Shown here: piece after piece, positions 12,398-23,429 of the stretch | Position numbering within the stretch: position 1 is the stretch's first letter | Layout of the letters: every line of letters starts with the position of its first letter | Assembly (NCBI RefSeq): GCF_023856365.1 | Contig: NC_064551.1 | Location: 4,296,501 to 4,360,500 of the forward strand | Direction of reading: 5' to 3' | Length of the DNA stretch: 64,000 nucleotides | From: Brienomyrus brachyistius | Taxonomy: Eukaryota; Chordata; Actinopteri; Osteoglossiformes; Mormyridae | Program-made: the position numbers and the translations under genes | The notes under the pieces: generated by a model | What the model saw: the letters and a program-made list of their open reading frames with translations, nothing else | What the model was told of the DNA's origin: nothing | Database searches by the model: none

Positions 12398-12600
12398 TGT
12401 GTGTGAATCCTTTATTTGGCAAGATAGGGAAAAAAATACATATATGCATGAAAAACAGAATATACCCCCAGGGATGGTGAGTGGCGCTGCAGGCTAAGCC
12501 TCTGTATCTGTGATCAGAAGGTTGCTGGTTCAAGTCCAGCTTTGGCCAAGTAGTCACAGGGCAGATGTTAGAGCAAGGGTCTGAAGCCTAAAGGGTGGTT
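12398..12600 (+). mobile_element. tRNA-derived SINE (type B), isolated plus-strand copy
   Basis: Has a tRNA-like head with a Pol III B box (GGTTCAAGTCC near 12528) and an upstream A-box-like stretch. It is preceded by the T-rich, TTTATTTGGCAAGATAG segment that joins units in the main array. This is the same family as the minus-strand units at 14860-21460, in opposite orientation. Confidence 0.75.
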
Positions 12601-13101
12601 GGTCGAAAGACACTGACACCCAGAGAGACAGGTGCGACGCGGCTGTGAATCTTTTTTTGCCAGTTTTGGATAAAAAAAAAAAGTGATCAGGTCAGTGTGC
12701 TCAAGACCAACCACTCTCATAGCCGATGCACAGTATACCAAACGAAATGTACAATCCTAATCCATAAGTGTTGGAGGTTAAAGGCTAGAAAATCCACTTA
12801 CTCTAGTTGAGAGAGACGATATCTGCTGTACTGACCCCCAACACAGTTCAGACCTCGCTTAGGCCTTGGGACCTCCTGAGCCAAAAGTACAATGGACTCG
12901 GTTTCTAGAATTCTGTGACAGGGAAGTGCAGCTCTTCTACAGAAGTTCCATTGTAGATACTTATGCTATACTGGAATAATGTGCAGGGGTTGAACAAAGA
13001 AACCAAAAGCACAGAGTCAAAAGTGTTTGAGGTTTCACACCTATATTTGCAGTGTCCTCACTGATCGCACATTCTATCAGTAAGAGACAAGATCAGTGAT
13101 G
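12601..13101. other. Repeat debris, no gene
   Basis: Holds scraps of the SINE array (A-runs, CAGTGTGCTC motif). From about 13030 it carries a block also found at 27470 and 33860 in the subfamily A units. No coding potential recognised. Confidence 0.5.
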
Positions 13102-13858
13102 TGTTACGTGCCGTAAGGTTCAGGGGAGGGGTTGCTCTGCAGATCCTGATCGCCGTCATTCGCATGTTGCTCCCTTCGACTCCGCCTCCCGGACTTGGCC
13201 ACGCCCCCGGTGTTCGTCGCTGCTTCCGGATCCAGGACTGAGAAGGCCATGGCAGTAGATTAGCGGGAGCTCTGCTCATTGTTGGATTGTTGTTTGGTTT
13301 GCTTGCGTTTTGACGGTTTACTTGTGTATGATTGTTTGGTTTCTGATTTTCGATTTGCCCTTTTGGTACTTTCGCTTTGATTAGTTCGCTCTTCTGGCTT
13401 CTGTCATCTCCCGCTTTCCTCCTGACTACTCTCTTTGCCTCGCCCCTTTGGATACTGTGTTTCGGCTTTTGTGTTTCCTGTATGTTAGTGTCTGTTAGGT
13501 GCGTAAGGAGTGACTGCCCTTTTGTTTATGCGTACGTGTTGTTTATTGTTGTTTTGGTGAGGGAGTTAGATTTAGTTTTTGTTATTTCGTTGTCTCGTGT
13601 TCATTTCATTTAGAATTAGATTAGTTTGGGACGTGTTCGTTAGTGCTGTTTTGTTTATTGTTTTGACCGTGTCACTCCCGAAATTTGCACCTAGTGTTTG
13701 TAAAGTGTCTGTGAATAAATATGAAAAAAAAAATACAAAAAAAGATCCCCTTTGTTTCCCGTGTTCCCTTTTACCATCCCCTGCTTGTCTCGTTTTCCCC
13801 TCTCCTTTCCCTTTTTACCTTTCTGTCGGTCCTCAACCCTAGACTGAGGATCATAACA
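13102..13858 (+). mobile_element. Probable solo LTR (about 757 bp)
   Basis: Begins TGTTACG and ends CATAACA, the inverted TG...CA termini expected of an LTR, and has an AATAAA followed by A-rich sequence near 13712-13740. I found no matching target-site duplication. It interrupts sequence that is continuous elsewhere in the TAAR units. Family not assigned. Confidence 0.5.
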
Positions 13859-13904
13859 GTTTCGGTTACAATATCATAGCATTCCCTGAGTCCACCAGTT
13901 CTAG

Positions 13905-14095
13905 ATGGTGTTTTGGCAGAGCAAGCCAGGAATCATTTTCCTCAGCCAGCGTCACACAGTGACCTGGCCACTGTTCTGCAAGAGGAACGGCTCAGAATCC
14001 CTCTGGCCACTATGCAGGACTTGTATCTGTCATTCCCAAGGTGAACTGATGCTTTATTGGCCACAAAAGGAGGCCCCACCCAATAATGATAAGTT
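13905..14095 (+). pseudogene. Tc1-like transposase C-terminal fragment
   Basis: Second copy of the same transposase tail seen at 10436 and 28190-28325, with its flank (AAAGGAGGCCCCACC and onward). Disrupted reading frame; the N-terminal and catalytic parts are absent. Confidence 0.75.
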
Positions 14096-14381
14096 ATTGT
14101 GGTTTAAAACCAGGTGTTTCAGTTTCATTGTTCAACCCCTGTACTATGTGGGTAATATGCCTGAAAAATGTTTATGGAATATTTCATACATCTAGTGTTG
14201 AAATCTTTCTTTTCATTTTAGTATTAATAGATATGGTAGCTTCTGGAACATGCCATAAAGCTAAACACAGACAAACTGGGCCCTTCAGAACCACCTGCCT
14301 AGAGATAATATGACGTACATGTACATTAGTGTCTGTACTGGCTTGTGGTCCACTACGGACATTACAGAGCTGAAGCACTAA
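14096..14381. other. No gene recognised
   Basis: Short unique stretch between the Tc1 fragment and the SINE-derived satellite. Nothing recognisable. Confidence 0.5.
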
Positions 14382-14673
14382 GATTCTGAGGGGCCGTTGA
14401 GTCTGAACGGATCCGGGTAAAAAGTTGTTCAGAAATCGCCACAGATCCGTACACTGGATCTGCTCTGACCCGTACGTGTTTGAGAGTCAAAAGTTAAATT
14501 CAGATCAGGGACAAATGGGACTGGTGAGTGGCTCACTGGGCTAAGTCGCTGTGCTTGTGATTGGAAAGTTGAGGTTGGTGGTTCAAGCCCGCCCTCAGCA
14601 GGGTGGTTGCCGGGCAGACCCTTGAAAGCACTGACTGGCCCTGTGGTGTGTGGCGTGTGGTGGCGTGTGTGGA

Positions 14674-14705
<32 letters not shown>

Positions 14706-16624
14706 TCGCACTGCAGGATCAGTCAGTGTGCTCGAGGGCCTGCCCTGTAACTATTGTGCCGAGGGCAGGCTCGAGCACACTGACTTGATCACAAGCACAG
14801 AGGATTAGCCACCCACCAGTCCATTTTTCAAAAAAAAAAATTTTGACAAAAAAAAAAAGCCCTGTGAATATCTGGCCAAGGCTGGGCTTGAACCAGCAAC
14901 CTTCTGATCACAGATACAGAGGCTTAGCCTGCAGCGCCACTTGCCATCCCTGGAGGTGTGGTCTGTATTTCGTATATATGTCTTTTTTTTCCGTATCTTG
15001 CCAAATAAAGGATTCACACACGTAGCACCTGTCTGTACGTGTTGGAGTTGAGGCCCTTGCTCTAGGATGTGCGCTGTGACTATTTGGCCAAGGCTGGGCT
15101 TGAACCTGCAACTTTCTGATCACAGATACAGAGGCTTAGCCTGCAGCGCCACTCGCTACCCTAAGGGGCGTGGCCTGTATTTCGTATATATGTCTTTTTT
15201 TCCCTATCTTGCCAAATAAAGGATTCACACACATCTCTATGTGATAGAGATAAGGCCCTTGGTCTGTGATAATTCGGCCAAGGCTGGGCTTGAACCAGCA
15301 ACCTTCTAATCACAGATACAAAGGCTTAGCCTCCAGCGCCACTCGCCAACCTAAGGGGCGTGGCCTGTATTTCGTATATATGTCTTTTTTTCCCTATCTT
15401 GCCAAATAAAGGATTCACACACATCTCTATGTGTTAGAGATAAGGCCCTTGCTCTGTGACTATTCGGCCAAGGCTGGGCTTGAACCAGCAACCTTCTAAT
15501 CACAGATACAAAGGCTTAGCCTGCAGCGCCACTCGCCACCCCAGGGGGCGTGGCCTGTATTTCGTATATATGTCTTTTTTTTCCCCTATCTTGCCAAATA
15601 AAGGATTCACACACATGTGGCTCCTGTCTGTACGTGTTGGAGTTGAGGCCCTTGCTCTAGGATGTGCGCTGTGACTATTTGGCCAAGGCTGGGCTTGAAC
15701 CTGCGACTTTCTGATCACAGATACAGAGGCTTAGCCTGCAGCGCCACTCGCTACCCTAAGGGGCGTGGCCTGTATTTCGTATATATGTCTTTTTTTCCCT
15801 ATCTTGCCAAATAAAGGATTCACACACATCTCTATGTGATAGAGATAAGGCCCTTGGTCTGTGATAATTCGGCCAAGGCTGGGCTTGAACCAGCAACCTT
15901 CTAATCACAGATACAAAGGCTTAGCCTCCAGCGCCACTCGCCAACCTAAGGGGCGTGGCCTGTATTTCGTATATATGTCTTTTTTTCCCTATCTTGCCAA
16001 ATAAAGGATTCACACACATCTCTATGTGTTAGAGATAAGGCCCTTGCTCTGTGACTATTCGGCCAAGGCTGGGCTTGAACCAGCAACCTTCTAATCACAG
16101 ATACAAAGGCTTAGCCTGCAGCGCCACTCGCCACCCCAGGGGGCGTGGCCTGTATTTCGTATATATGTCTTTTTTTTCCCCTATCTTGCCAAATAAAGGA
16201 TTCACACACATGTGGCACCTGTCTCTGTGTGTGTTAGAGTTAAGGCCCTTGCTCTAGGGTCTGCCCAGCGACTGTTCCGCCAAGGCTGGGCTTGAACCTG
16301 CGACTTTCTGATCACAGATACAGAGGCTTAGCCGGCAGCGCCACTCGCCACCCTAGGGGGCGTGGCCTGTGACCTTTGGGATGAATCAGCGCAGAGACTG
16401 CGAGCCAGGCCTTCTCATCCAACATCAGTGCCTGAACTCACAAATGCTCTCCTAGTAGAATGGTGAAAACTTCCCATAAGCAGACTCCTAATCCTTGTGA
16501 ACAGCCTTCGCAGTAGAGTTGAAGCTGTTATATCTGCATAGGGTGAGCCAACTCCATATTAAAGCCTATGTATTAAGAATGGGATGACATTAAAGTTCAT
16601 GTGTGAGTAAAGGCAGGTGTCCCA
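14382..16624. repeat. SINE-derived satellite, superunit 1
   Basis: Order: spacer; plus-strand tRNA-like SINE type A (B box GGTTCAAGCCC near 14581); TG/AG microsatellite; strong hairpin; inverted type A head; then about eight minus-strand type B SINE modules spaced roughly 190 or 213 bp apart. It closes with a tail resembling a DNA-transposon end. Each type B module carries an inverted B box (GGGCTTGAACC) and an AAATAAAG junction. Confidence 0.85.
14721..14784. repeat. Strong hairpin in superunit 1
   Basis: Arms 14721-14746 and 14761-14784 pair almost perfectly (CAGTGTGCTCGAG against CTCGAGCACACTG, then a GCCTGCCCT pairing) with about a 14-base loop and a two-base bulge. It lies just after the TG/AG run. 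Confidence 0.85.
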
Positions 16625-18060
16625 ATTCTGAGGGGCCACATAGCAAGTTGAGTCTGAACCAGATCCGGATAAATAGTTGTTCAGAAATCGCCACAGATCC
16701 GTACACTGGATCTGCTCTGACACGTACGTGTTTGAGAGTCAAAAGTTAAATTCAGATCAGGGACAAATGGGACTGGTGAGTGGCTCACTGGGCTAAGTCG
16801 CTGTGCTTGTGATGGGAAAGTTGAGGTTGGTGGTTCAAGCCCGCCCTCAGCAGGGTGGTTGCCGGGCAGACCCTTGAAAGCACTGACTGGCCCTGTGGCG
16901 TGTGTGGAGTGTGTGTGTGTGGAGTGTGTGTGTGTGTGTGAGAGAGAGAGAGATCGCACTGCAGGATCAGTCAGTGTGCTCGAGGGCCTGCCCTGTAACT
17001 ATTGTGCCGAGGGCAGGCTCGAGCACACTGACTTGATCACAAGCACAGAGGATTAGCCACCCACCAGTCTATTTTTCAAAAAAAAATTTTTGACAAAAAA
17101 AAAAAAGCCCTGTGAATATCTGGCCAAGGCTGGGCTTGAACCAGCAACCTTCTGATCACAGATACAGAGGCTTAGCCTGCAGCGCCACTTGCCATCCCTG
17201 GAGGTGTGGTCTGTATTTCGTATATATGTCTTTTTTTTCCGTATCTTGCCAAATAAAAGATTCACACACGTAGCACCTGTCTGTACGTGTTGGAGTTGAG
17301 GCCCTTGCTCTAGGATGTGCGCTGTGACTATTTGGCCAAGGCTGGGCTTGAACCTGCGACTTTCTGATCACAGATACAGAGGCTTAGCCTGCAGCGCCAC
17401 TCGCTACCCTAAGGGGCGCGGCCTGTATTTCGTATATATGTCTTTTTTTCCCTATCTTGCCAAATAAAGGATTCACACACGTCTCTATGTGATAGAGATA
17501 AGGCCCTTGGTCTGTGATAATTCGGCCAAGGTTGGGCTTGAACCAGCAACCTTCTAATCACAGATACAACGGCTTAGCCTCCAGCGCCACTCGCCAACCT
17601 AAGGGGCGTGGCCTGTATTTCGTATATATGTCTTTTTTTCCCTATCTTGCCAAATAAAGTATTCACACACATCTCTATGTGTTAGAGATAAGGCCCTTGC
17701 TCTGTGACTATTCGGCCAAGGCTGGGCTTGAACAAGCAACCTTCTGATCACAGATACAGAGGCTTAGCCGGCAGCGCCACTCGCCACCCTAGGGGGCGTG
17801 GCCTGTGACCTTTGGGATGAATCAGCGCAGAGACTGCGAGCCAGGCCTTCTCATCCAACATCAGTGCCTGAACTCACAAATGCTCTCCTAGTAGAATGGT
17901 GAAAACTTCCCATAAGCAGACTCCTAATCCTTGTGAACAGCCTTCGCAGTAGAGTTGAAGCTGTTATATCTGCATAGGGTGAGCCAACTCCATATTAAAG
18001 CCTATGTATTAAGAATGGGATGTCATTAAAGTTCATGTGTGAGTAAAGGCAGGTGTCCCA
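16625..18060. repeat. SINE-derived satellite, superunit 2
   Basis: Same order as superunit 1 but only about four type B modules, which accounts for its shorter length (1436 bp). Starts at the same ATTCTGAGG boundary. Confidence 0.85.
16965..17032. repeat. Strong hairpin in superunit 2
   Basis: Identical stem and loop to the hairpin at 14721, at the same position in the superunit. Confidence 0.85.
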
Positions 18061-18381
18061 ATTCTGAGGGGCCACATAGCAAGTTGAGTCTGAACCAGAT
18101 CCGGATAAATAGTTGTTCAGAAATCGCCACAGATCCGTACACTGGATCTGCTCTGACACGTACGTGTTTGAGAGTCAAAAGTTAAATTCAGATCAGGGAC
18201 AAATGGGACTGGTGAGTGGCTCACTGGGCTAAGTCGCTGTGCTTGTGATGGGAAAGTTGAGGTTGGTGGTTCAAGCCCGCCCTCAGCAGGGTGGTTGCCG
18301 GGCAGACCCTTGAAAGCACTGACTGGCCCTGTGGTGTGTGGCGTGTGTGGAGTGTGTGTGTGTGGAGTGTGTGTGTGTGGA

Positions 18382-18413
<32 letters not shown>

Positions 18414-20138
18414 TCGCACTGCAGGATCAGTCAGTGTGCTCGAGGGCCTGCCCTGTAACTATTGTGCCGAGGGCAGGCTCGAGCACACTGACTTGATCAC
18501 AAGCACAGAGGATTAGCCACCCACCAGTCTATTTTTCAAAAAAAAATTTTTGACAAAAAAAAAAAGCCCTGTGAATATCTGGCCAAGGCTGGGCTTGAAC
18601 CAGCAACCTTCTGATCACAGATACAGAGGCTTAGCCTGCAGCGCCACTTGCCATCCCTGGAGGTGTGGTCTGTATTTCGTATATATGTCTTTTTTTTCCG
18701 TATCTTGCCAAATAAAAGATTCACACACGTAGCACCTGTCTGTACGTGTTGGAGTTGAGGCCCTTGCTCTAGGATGTGCGCTGTGACTATTTGGCCAAGG
18801 CTGGGCTTGAACCTGCGACTTTCTGATCACAGATACAGAGGCTTAGCCTGCAGCGCCACTCGCTACCCTAAGGGGCGTGGCCTGTATTTCGTATATATGT
18901 CTTTTTTTCCCTATCTTGCCAAATAAAGGATTCACACACGTCTCTATGTGATAGAGATAAGGCCCTTGGTCTGTGATAATTCGGCCAAGGTTGGGCTTGA
19001 ACCAGCAACCTTCTAATCACAGATACAACGGCTTAGCCTCCAGCGCCACTCGCCAACCTAAGGGGCGTGGCCTGTATTTCGTATATATGTCTTTTTTTCC
19101 CTATCTTGCCAAATAAAGTATTCACACACATCTCTATGTGTTAGAGATAAGGCCCTTGCTCTGTGACTATTCGGCCAAGGCTGGGCTTGAACCAGCAACC
19201 TTCTGATCACAGATACAGAGGCTTAGCCTGCAGCGCCACTTGCCATCCCTGGAGGTGTGGTCTGTATTTCGTATATATGTCTTTTTTTTCCGTATCTTGC
19301 CAAATAAAGGATTCACACACGTAGCACCTGTCTGTACGTGTTGGAGTTGAGGCCCTTGCTCTAGGATGTGCGCTGTGACTATTTGGCCAAGGCTGGGCTT
19401 GAACCTGCGACTTTCTGATCACAGATACAGAGGCTTAGCCTGCAGCGCCACTCGCTACCCTAAGGGGCGTGGCCTGTATTTCGTATATATGTCTTTTTTT
19501 CCCTATCTTGCCAAATAAAGGATTCACACACATCTCTATGTGTTAGAGATAAGGCCCTTGCTCTGTGACTATTTGGCCAAGGCTGGGCTTGAACCAGCAA
19601 CCTTCTAATCACAGATACAAAGGCTTAGCCTGCAGCGCCACTCGCCACCCCAGGGGGCGTGGCCTGTATTTCGTATATATGTCTTTTTTTTCCCCTATCT
19701 TGCCAAATAAAGGGTTCACACACATGTGGCACCTGTCTCTGTGTGTGTTAGAGTTAAGGCCCTTGCTCTAGGGTCTGCCCTGCGACTATTCGGCCAAGGC
19801 TGGGCTTGAACCTGCGACTTTCTGATCACAGATACAGAGGCTTAGCCGGCAGCGCCACTCGCCACCCTAGGGGGCGTGGCCTGTGACCTTTGGGATGAAT
19901 CAGCGCAGAGACTGCGAGCCAGGCCTTCTCATCCAACATCAGTGCCTGACCTCACAAATGCTCTCCTAGTAGAATGGTGAAAACTTCCCATAAGCAGACT
20001 CCTAATCCTTGTGAACAGCCTTCGCAGTAGAGTTGAAGCTGTTATATCTGCATAGGGTGAGCCAACTCCATATTAAAGCCTATGTATTAAGAATGGGATG
20101 TCATTAAAGTTCATGTGTGAGTAAAGGCAGGTGTCCCA
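18061..20138. repeat. SINE-derived satellite, superunit 3
   Basis: Same architecture with about seven type B modules (2078 bp). The first part is nearly identical to superunit 2, with a longer TG-rich microsatellite. Confidence 0.85.
18426..18493. repeat. Strong hairpin in superunit 3
   Basis: Third identical copy. The matching place in superunit 4 (about 20465-20525) is eroded on both arms. Confidence 0.85.
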
Positions 20139-21907
20139 ATTCTGAGGGGCCACATAGCAAGTTGAGTCTGAACCAGATCCGGATAAATAGTTGTTCAGAA
20201 ATCGCCACAGATCCATACACTGGATCTGCTCTGACACGTACGTGTTTGAGAGTCAAAAGTTAAATTCAGATCAGAGACAAATGGGACTGGTGAGTGGCTC
20301 ACTGGGCTAAGTCGCTGTGCTTTTGATTGGAAAGTTGAGGTTGGTGGTTCAAGCCCGCCCTCAGCTGGGTGGTTGCCGGGCAGACCCTTGAAAGCACTGA
20401 CTGGCCCTGTGGCGTGTGGTGGTGTGTGTGGAGTGTGTGTGAGAGAGAGAGATCGCACCGCAGGATCAGTCAGTGTGATCGAGGGCCTGACCTGTAACTA
20501 TTCTGCTGAGGGCGGGCTCGATCACAAGCACAGAGGATTAGCCACCCACCAGTCCATTTTTCCAAAAAATTTTTTTGACAAAAAAAAAAGAACACCCTGT
20601 GAATATCTGGCCAAGGTTGGACTTGAACCAACAACCTTCTGATCACAGATACAGAGGCATAGCCTGCAGCGCCACTTGCCATCCCTGGAGATATATTCTG
20701 TATTTCGTATATATGTCTTTTTTTTCCCTAGCTTTCCAAATAAAGGGGTTCACACACATGTAGCACCTGTCTCTATGTGTTAGAAATAAGGCCCTTGCTC
20801 TGTGATTATTCTGCCAAGGCTGGGCTTGAACCAGCGACCTTCGGATCACAGATACAGAGGCTTAGCCTGCAGCACCACTCGCCACCCCAGGGGGCGTGGC
20901 CTGAATATCGTATATATGTTTTTTTTTTTTTCCCTATCTTGCCAAACAAAGGATTCACACACATGTAGCACCTCTCTCTATGTGTTAGAGTTAAGGCCCT
21001 TGCTCTGTGATTATTCTGCCAAGGCTGGGCTTGAACCAGCGACCTTCGGATCACAGATACAGAGGCTTAGCCTGCAGCACCACTCGCCACCCCAGGGGGC
21101 GTGGCCTGAATATCGTATATATGTTTTTTTTTTTTTTTCCCTATCTTGCCAAACAAAGGATTCACACACATGTAGCACCTCTCTCTATGTGTTAGAGTTA
21201 AGGCCCTTGCTCTGTGATTATTCTGCCAAGGCTGGGCTTGAACCTGCGACTTTCTGATCACAGATACAGAGGCTTAGCCTGCAGCACCATTCGCCACCCC
21301 AGGGGGCGTGGCCTGAATATCGTATATATGTTTTTTTTTTTTTTCCCTATCTTGCCAAACAAAGGATTCACACATATGTAGCACCTGTCTCTGTGTGTTA
21401 GTGTTTAGGCCCTTGCTCTAGGGTCGGCCCTGTGACTATTCTGCCAAGGCTGACCTTGAACTAGCGATCTTTTTGATCGTCGTGCCACCATCCATCCTCT
21501 GACCAGCTGCCATTAAGGGTGGCAGGGTGACATGACGCAAAAGCAAAGACTACCCTGTCCGAGGCTTGAACCCAGGACCTCATGCATGGTCGCTCAGCAC
21601 ATCGCACCACCATCCGTCCTCCGACAAAGCACCCCTAAGGGTTCATGATAATGATCTGCCCGGCGACGTGAGGCAAAAACAGATACTACTTTGCCTGAGG
21701 CTTGAACCACCGACCTCCTGATCACAGATACAAAGGCTTAGCCTGCAGCGCCACTCGCCACCCCAGGGTGCATAGCCTGTATTTCGTATATATGGTTTTT
21801 TTTCTTGACAAATAAATAATTAAATCCTCTGTATTAAGAATGGGACGCCATTTAAGTTCAGTTGTGTGTAAAGGCAGGTGTCACAATACTTTTGGCAATA
21901 TAGCGTA
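20139..21907. repeat. SINE-derived satellite, superunit 4 and terminal repeats
   Basis: More diverged superunit with about five type B modules whose T runs are longer. After 21460 come further tRNA-like fragments in a different arrangement. It ends in ACTTTTGGCAATATAG near 21890-21905, resembling a Tc1/mariner terminal inverted repeat, which the earlier superunits lack at their junctions. Confidence 0.75.
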
Positions 21908-22041
21908 TGTTCTATCTTCTCCTGGTAACTGCCTCTGTCACCCAAGCTGGTTATATCAGTGGTGACGGGTGGCTAAATACACTGAGTGTGTAAGAAGGTT
22001 ATAATATCATTGTTGAATATTAATGTCAATATTAAGGTTGT

Positions 22042-22345
22042 TGTCACGATCGCCACGATCGCTGGGTGAGAGAGCGGGCGATCGCTCGGGCAGGCAACGA
22101 GCAGGAAGCAGGAAGCAGGAAGCAGGCAAAAGACGGGAAAACGGGGATTTATTAGTGAGACGGGGCGAAGGAAACATTAGACACTGACTCACATCAATGA
22201 TAGACAAGGGAAACAGGTAAGACCAGGACTTAAATAGGACGGGACTAATCAAAGTAAGTGGACAAAGCTGGAGACGATCAGGGAAGCACACGTGGGTAAT
22301 CAGGGGGTGTGGCACACACGAGGAGCGGACGAGCCGGGCATGACA
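22042..22345 (-). mobile_element. Solo LTR, family L, with 5-bp target-site duplication GTTGT
   Basis: TG...CA-type ends (TGTCACG...CATGACA on the plus strand) flanked on both sides by GTTGT (22037-22041, 22346-22350). In reverse orientation it matches the solo LTRs at 28362-28648 and 45575-45863, sharing the start TGTCATGCC, a GCCACGCCCCCTGATTACCC block and a CAATTAAACCCC-like polyadenylation region. No internal coding region adjoins it, so it is a recombination-derived solo LTR. Confidence 0.9.
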
Positions 22346-22780
22346 GTTGTAAAATTACAATACAAAATTTATCTAAATAAAACTGAAAATGTGTTTTTAA
22401 TTACAAGACTAGTAATGTGTTATATCAAAGTTACTTGTTTCATAATTTAATTTAAAGTAAAAAGCAGATACCTTCTCTACCTCTGTGGAGCAGCCACCTC
22501 TGTTATAAACGCTATTTTCACAAGTCCCTGATGTCAAAACCAACTTGATGTCATTGAGTAAATAATACTGTATAGGAGCAGAGATTAATCGCCATGACAA
22601 CCAGGAATCTCCAGCCCAGGTCCACAGGTGCGACTCATTTCGGCTCACAGTATATATTTGTCTGATAAAGAAATCACAGGATGACACTGGTTTGCTGGAG
22701 GCTGCTGTTATCTCACACCCAGAGGTGTACATAGGAATTCTGGGCCCCAATCTTATGTATATATATTTATGTGTTCAAGG
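22346..22780. other. Unclassified stretch with a 113-codon minus-strand frame
   Basis: A minus-strand open frame runs 22409-22750. Its translation has no family features I recognise and there is no second copy in the window for comparison. It sits where a lost TAAR unit would have had its coding exon. Most likely non-coding. Confidence 0.2.
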
Positions 22781-22799
22781 GTCCCTGTAAAGTACTGGG

Positions 22800-22960
22800 A
22801 CCCCTAAATCTGCTAGGGTAACAGGGACCCTACAACACCCCGCTCACACCTCCAAGGTTGGGGTTCGAATCTGTGCCTTATGCTGACTGGGACAGACTGC
22901 AGGCCAACTTCGACCCTGCCCTGGATCAACATTCAGAGGGGCATGGATCAAATATCAAAC
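22800..22960 (+). mobile_element. V-SINE fragment
   Basis: Contains a tRNA-like B box (GGTTCGAATC near 22861) and downstream sequence matching the fragment at 32160-32240 in the 30705 unit. Diverged and truncated. Confidence 0.55.
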
Positions 22961-23260
22961 TTATTTAATCTTTAATAACAAGATTTGCATAGATTTAACC
23001 ACAGAACTGATTCCCATGTGCTTAGGTGCTGCAGGAATTAGCTTTTTTTTAAAAATAATTTTACATTTCTATACTAAGCAGGTTATCTCTATTTTTCAGA
23101 ATTTCTCATAAATTATCCTTACCATCTAGTTGATATTTTACAAAACACTGAATGAGAATCAGTTGGATTATTTACTGCATATTAATTGAATGACTAATCA
23201 CTTTCAAAATTATAAAAATAAAGCTTTAACTGTACGCTGTTCAATGCTTTGGCAAATCTT

Positions 23261-23393
23261 ACCTTAGCCCTGTAGGAGAACCCTGTCACACTAGAGGAGG
23301 CTCTGTAATATATACTCATGGTTTGGCAAAAACATATTACCCATCATGCCATCCAGCACTGTCTGGGGCCTCACTGGCTTTAATTAACCAATG
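23261..23393 (-). promoter_or_regulatory. Orphan TAAR promoter and exon 1 donor
   Basis: Same arrangement as the promoters of the receptor genes: CCAAT at 23388-23392, a TATA-type TAATATATA at 23306-23314, then AAG/GTAAGA with the donor at 23261-23262. The following intron sequence matches that of the 30705 gene for several hundred bases, then stops near 22790. No receptor exon follows, so this is the 5' end of a deleted TAAR gene. Confidence 0.65.
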
Positions 23394-23429
23394 AACACAA
23401 AAGGCCACAAAAGGAGGCCCCACCCAATA

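Noticed and set aside
13377..13842. Hydrophobic plus-strand frames in the probable LTR
   Set aside because: The T-rich composition of the LTR yields Leu/Val/Phe-rich translations by chance; the frames overlap one another and lack any family motif.
12500..21750. Functional tRNA genes
   Set aside because: The heads have B boxes but are repeated in SINE modules with T/A-rich tails. They do not fold into a clean cloverleaf with a 7-bp acceptor stem.
22409..22750. 113-codon minus-strand frame as a gene
   Set aside because: No recognisable family, no second copy, no splice or promoter context. Left as an unclassified stretch.
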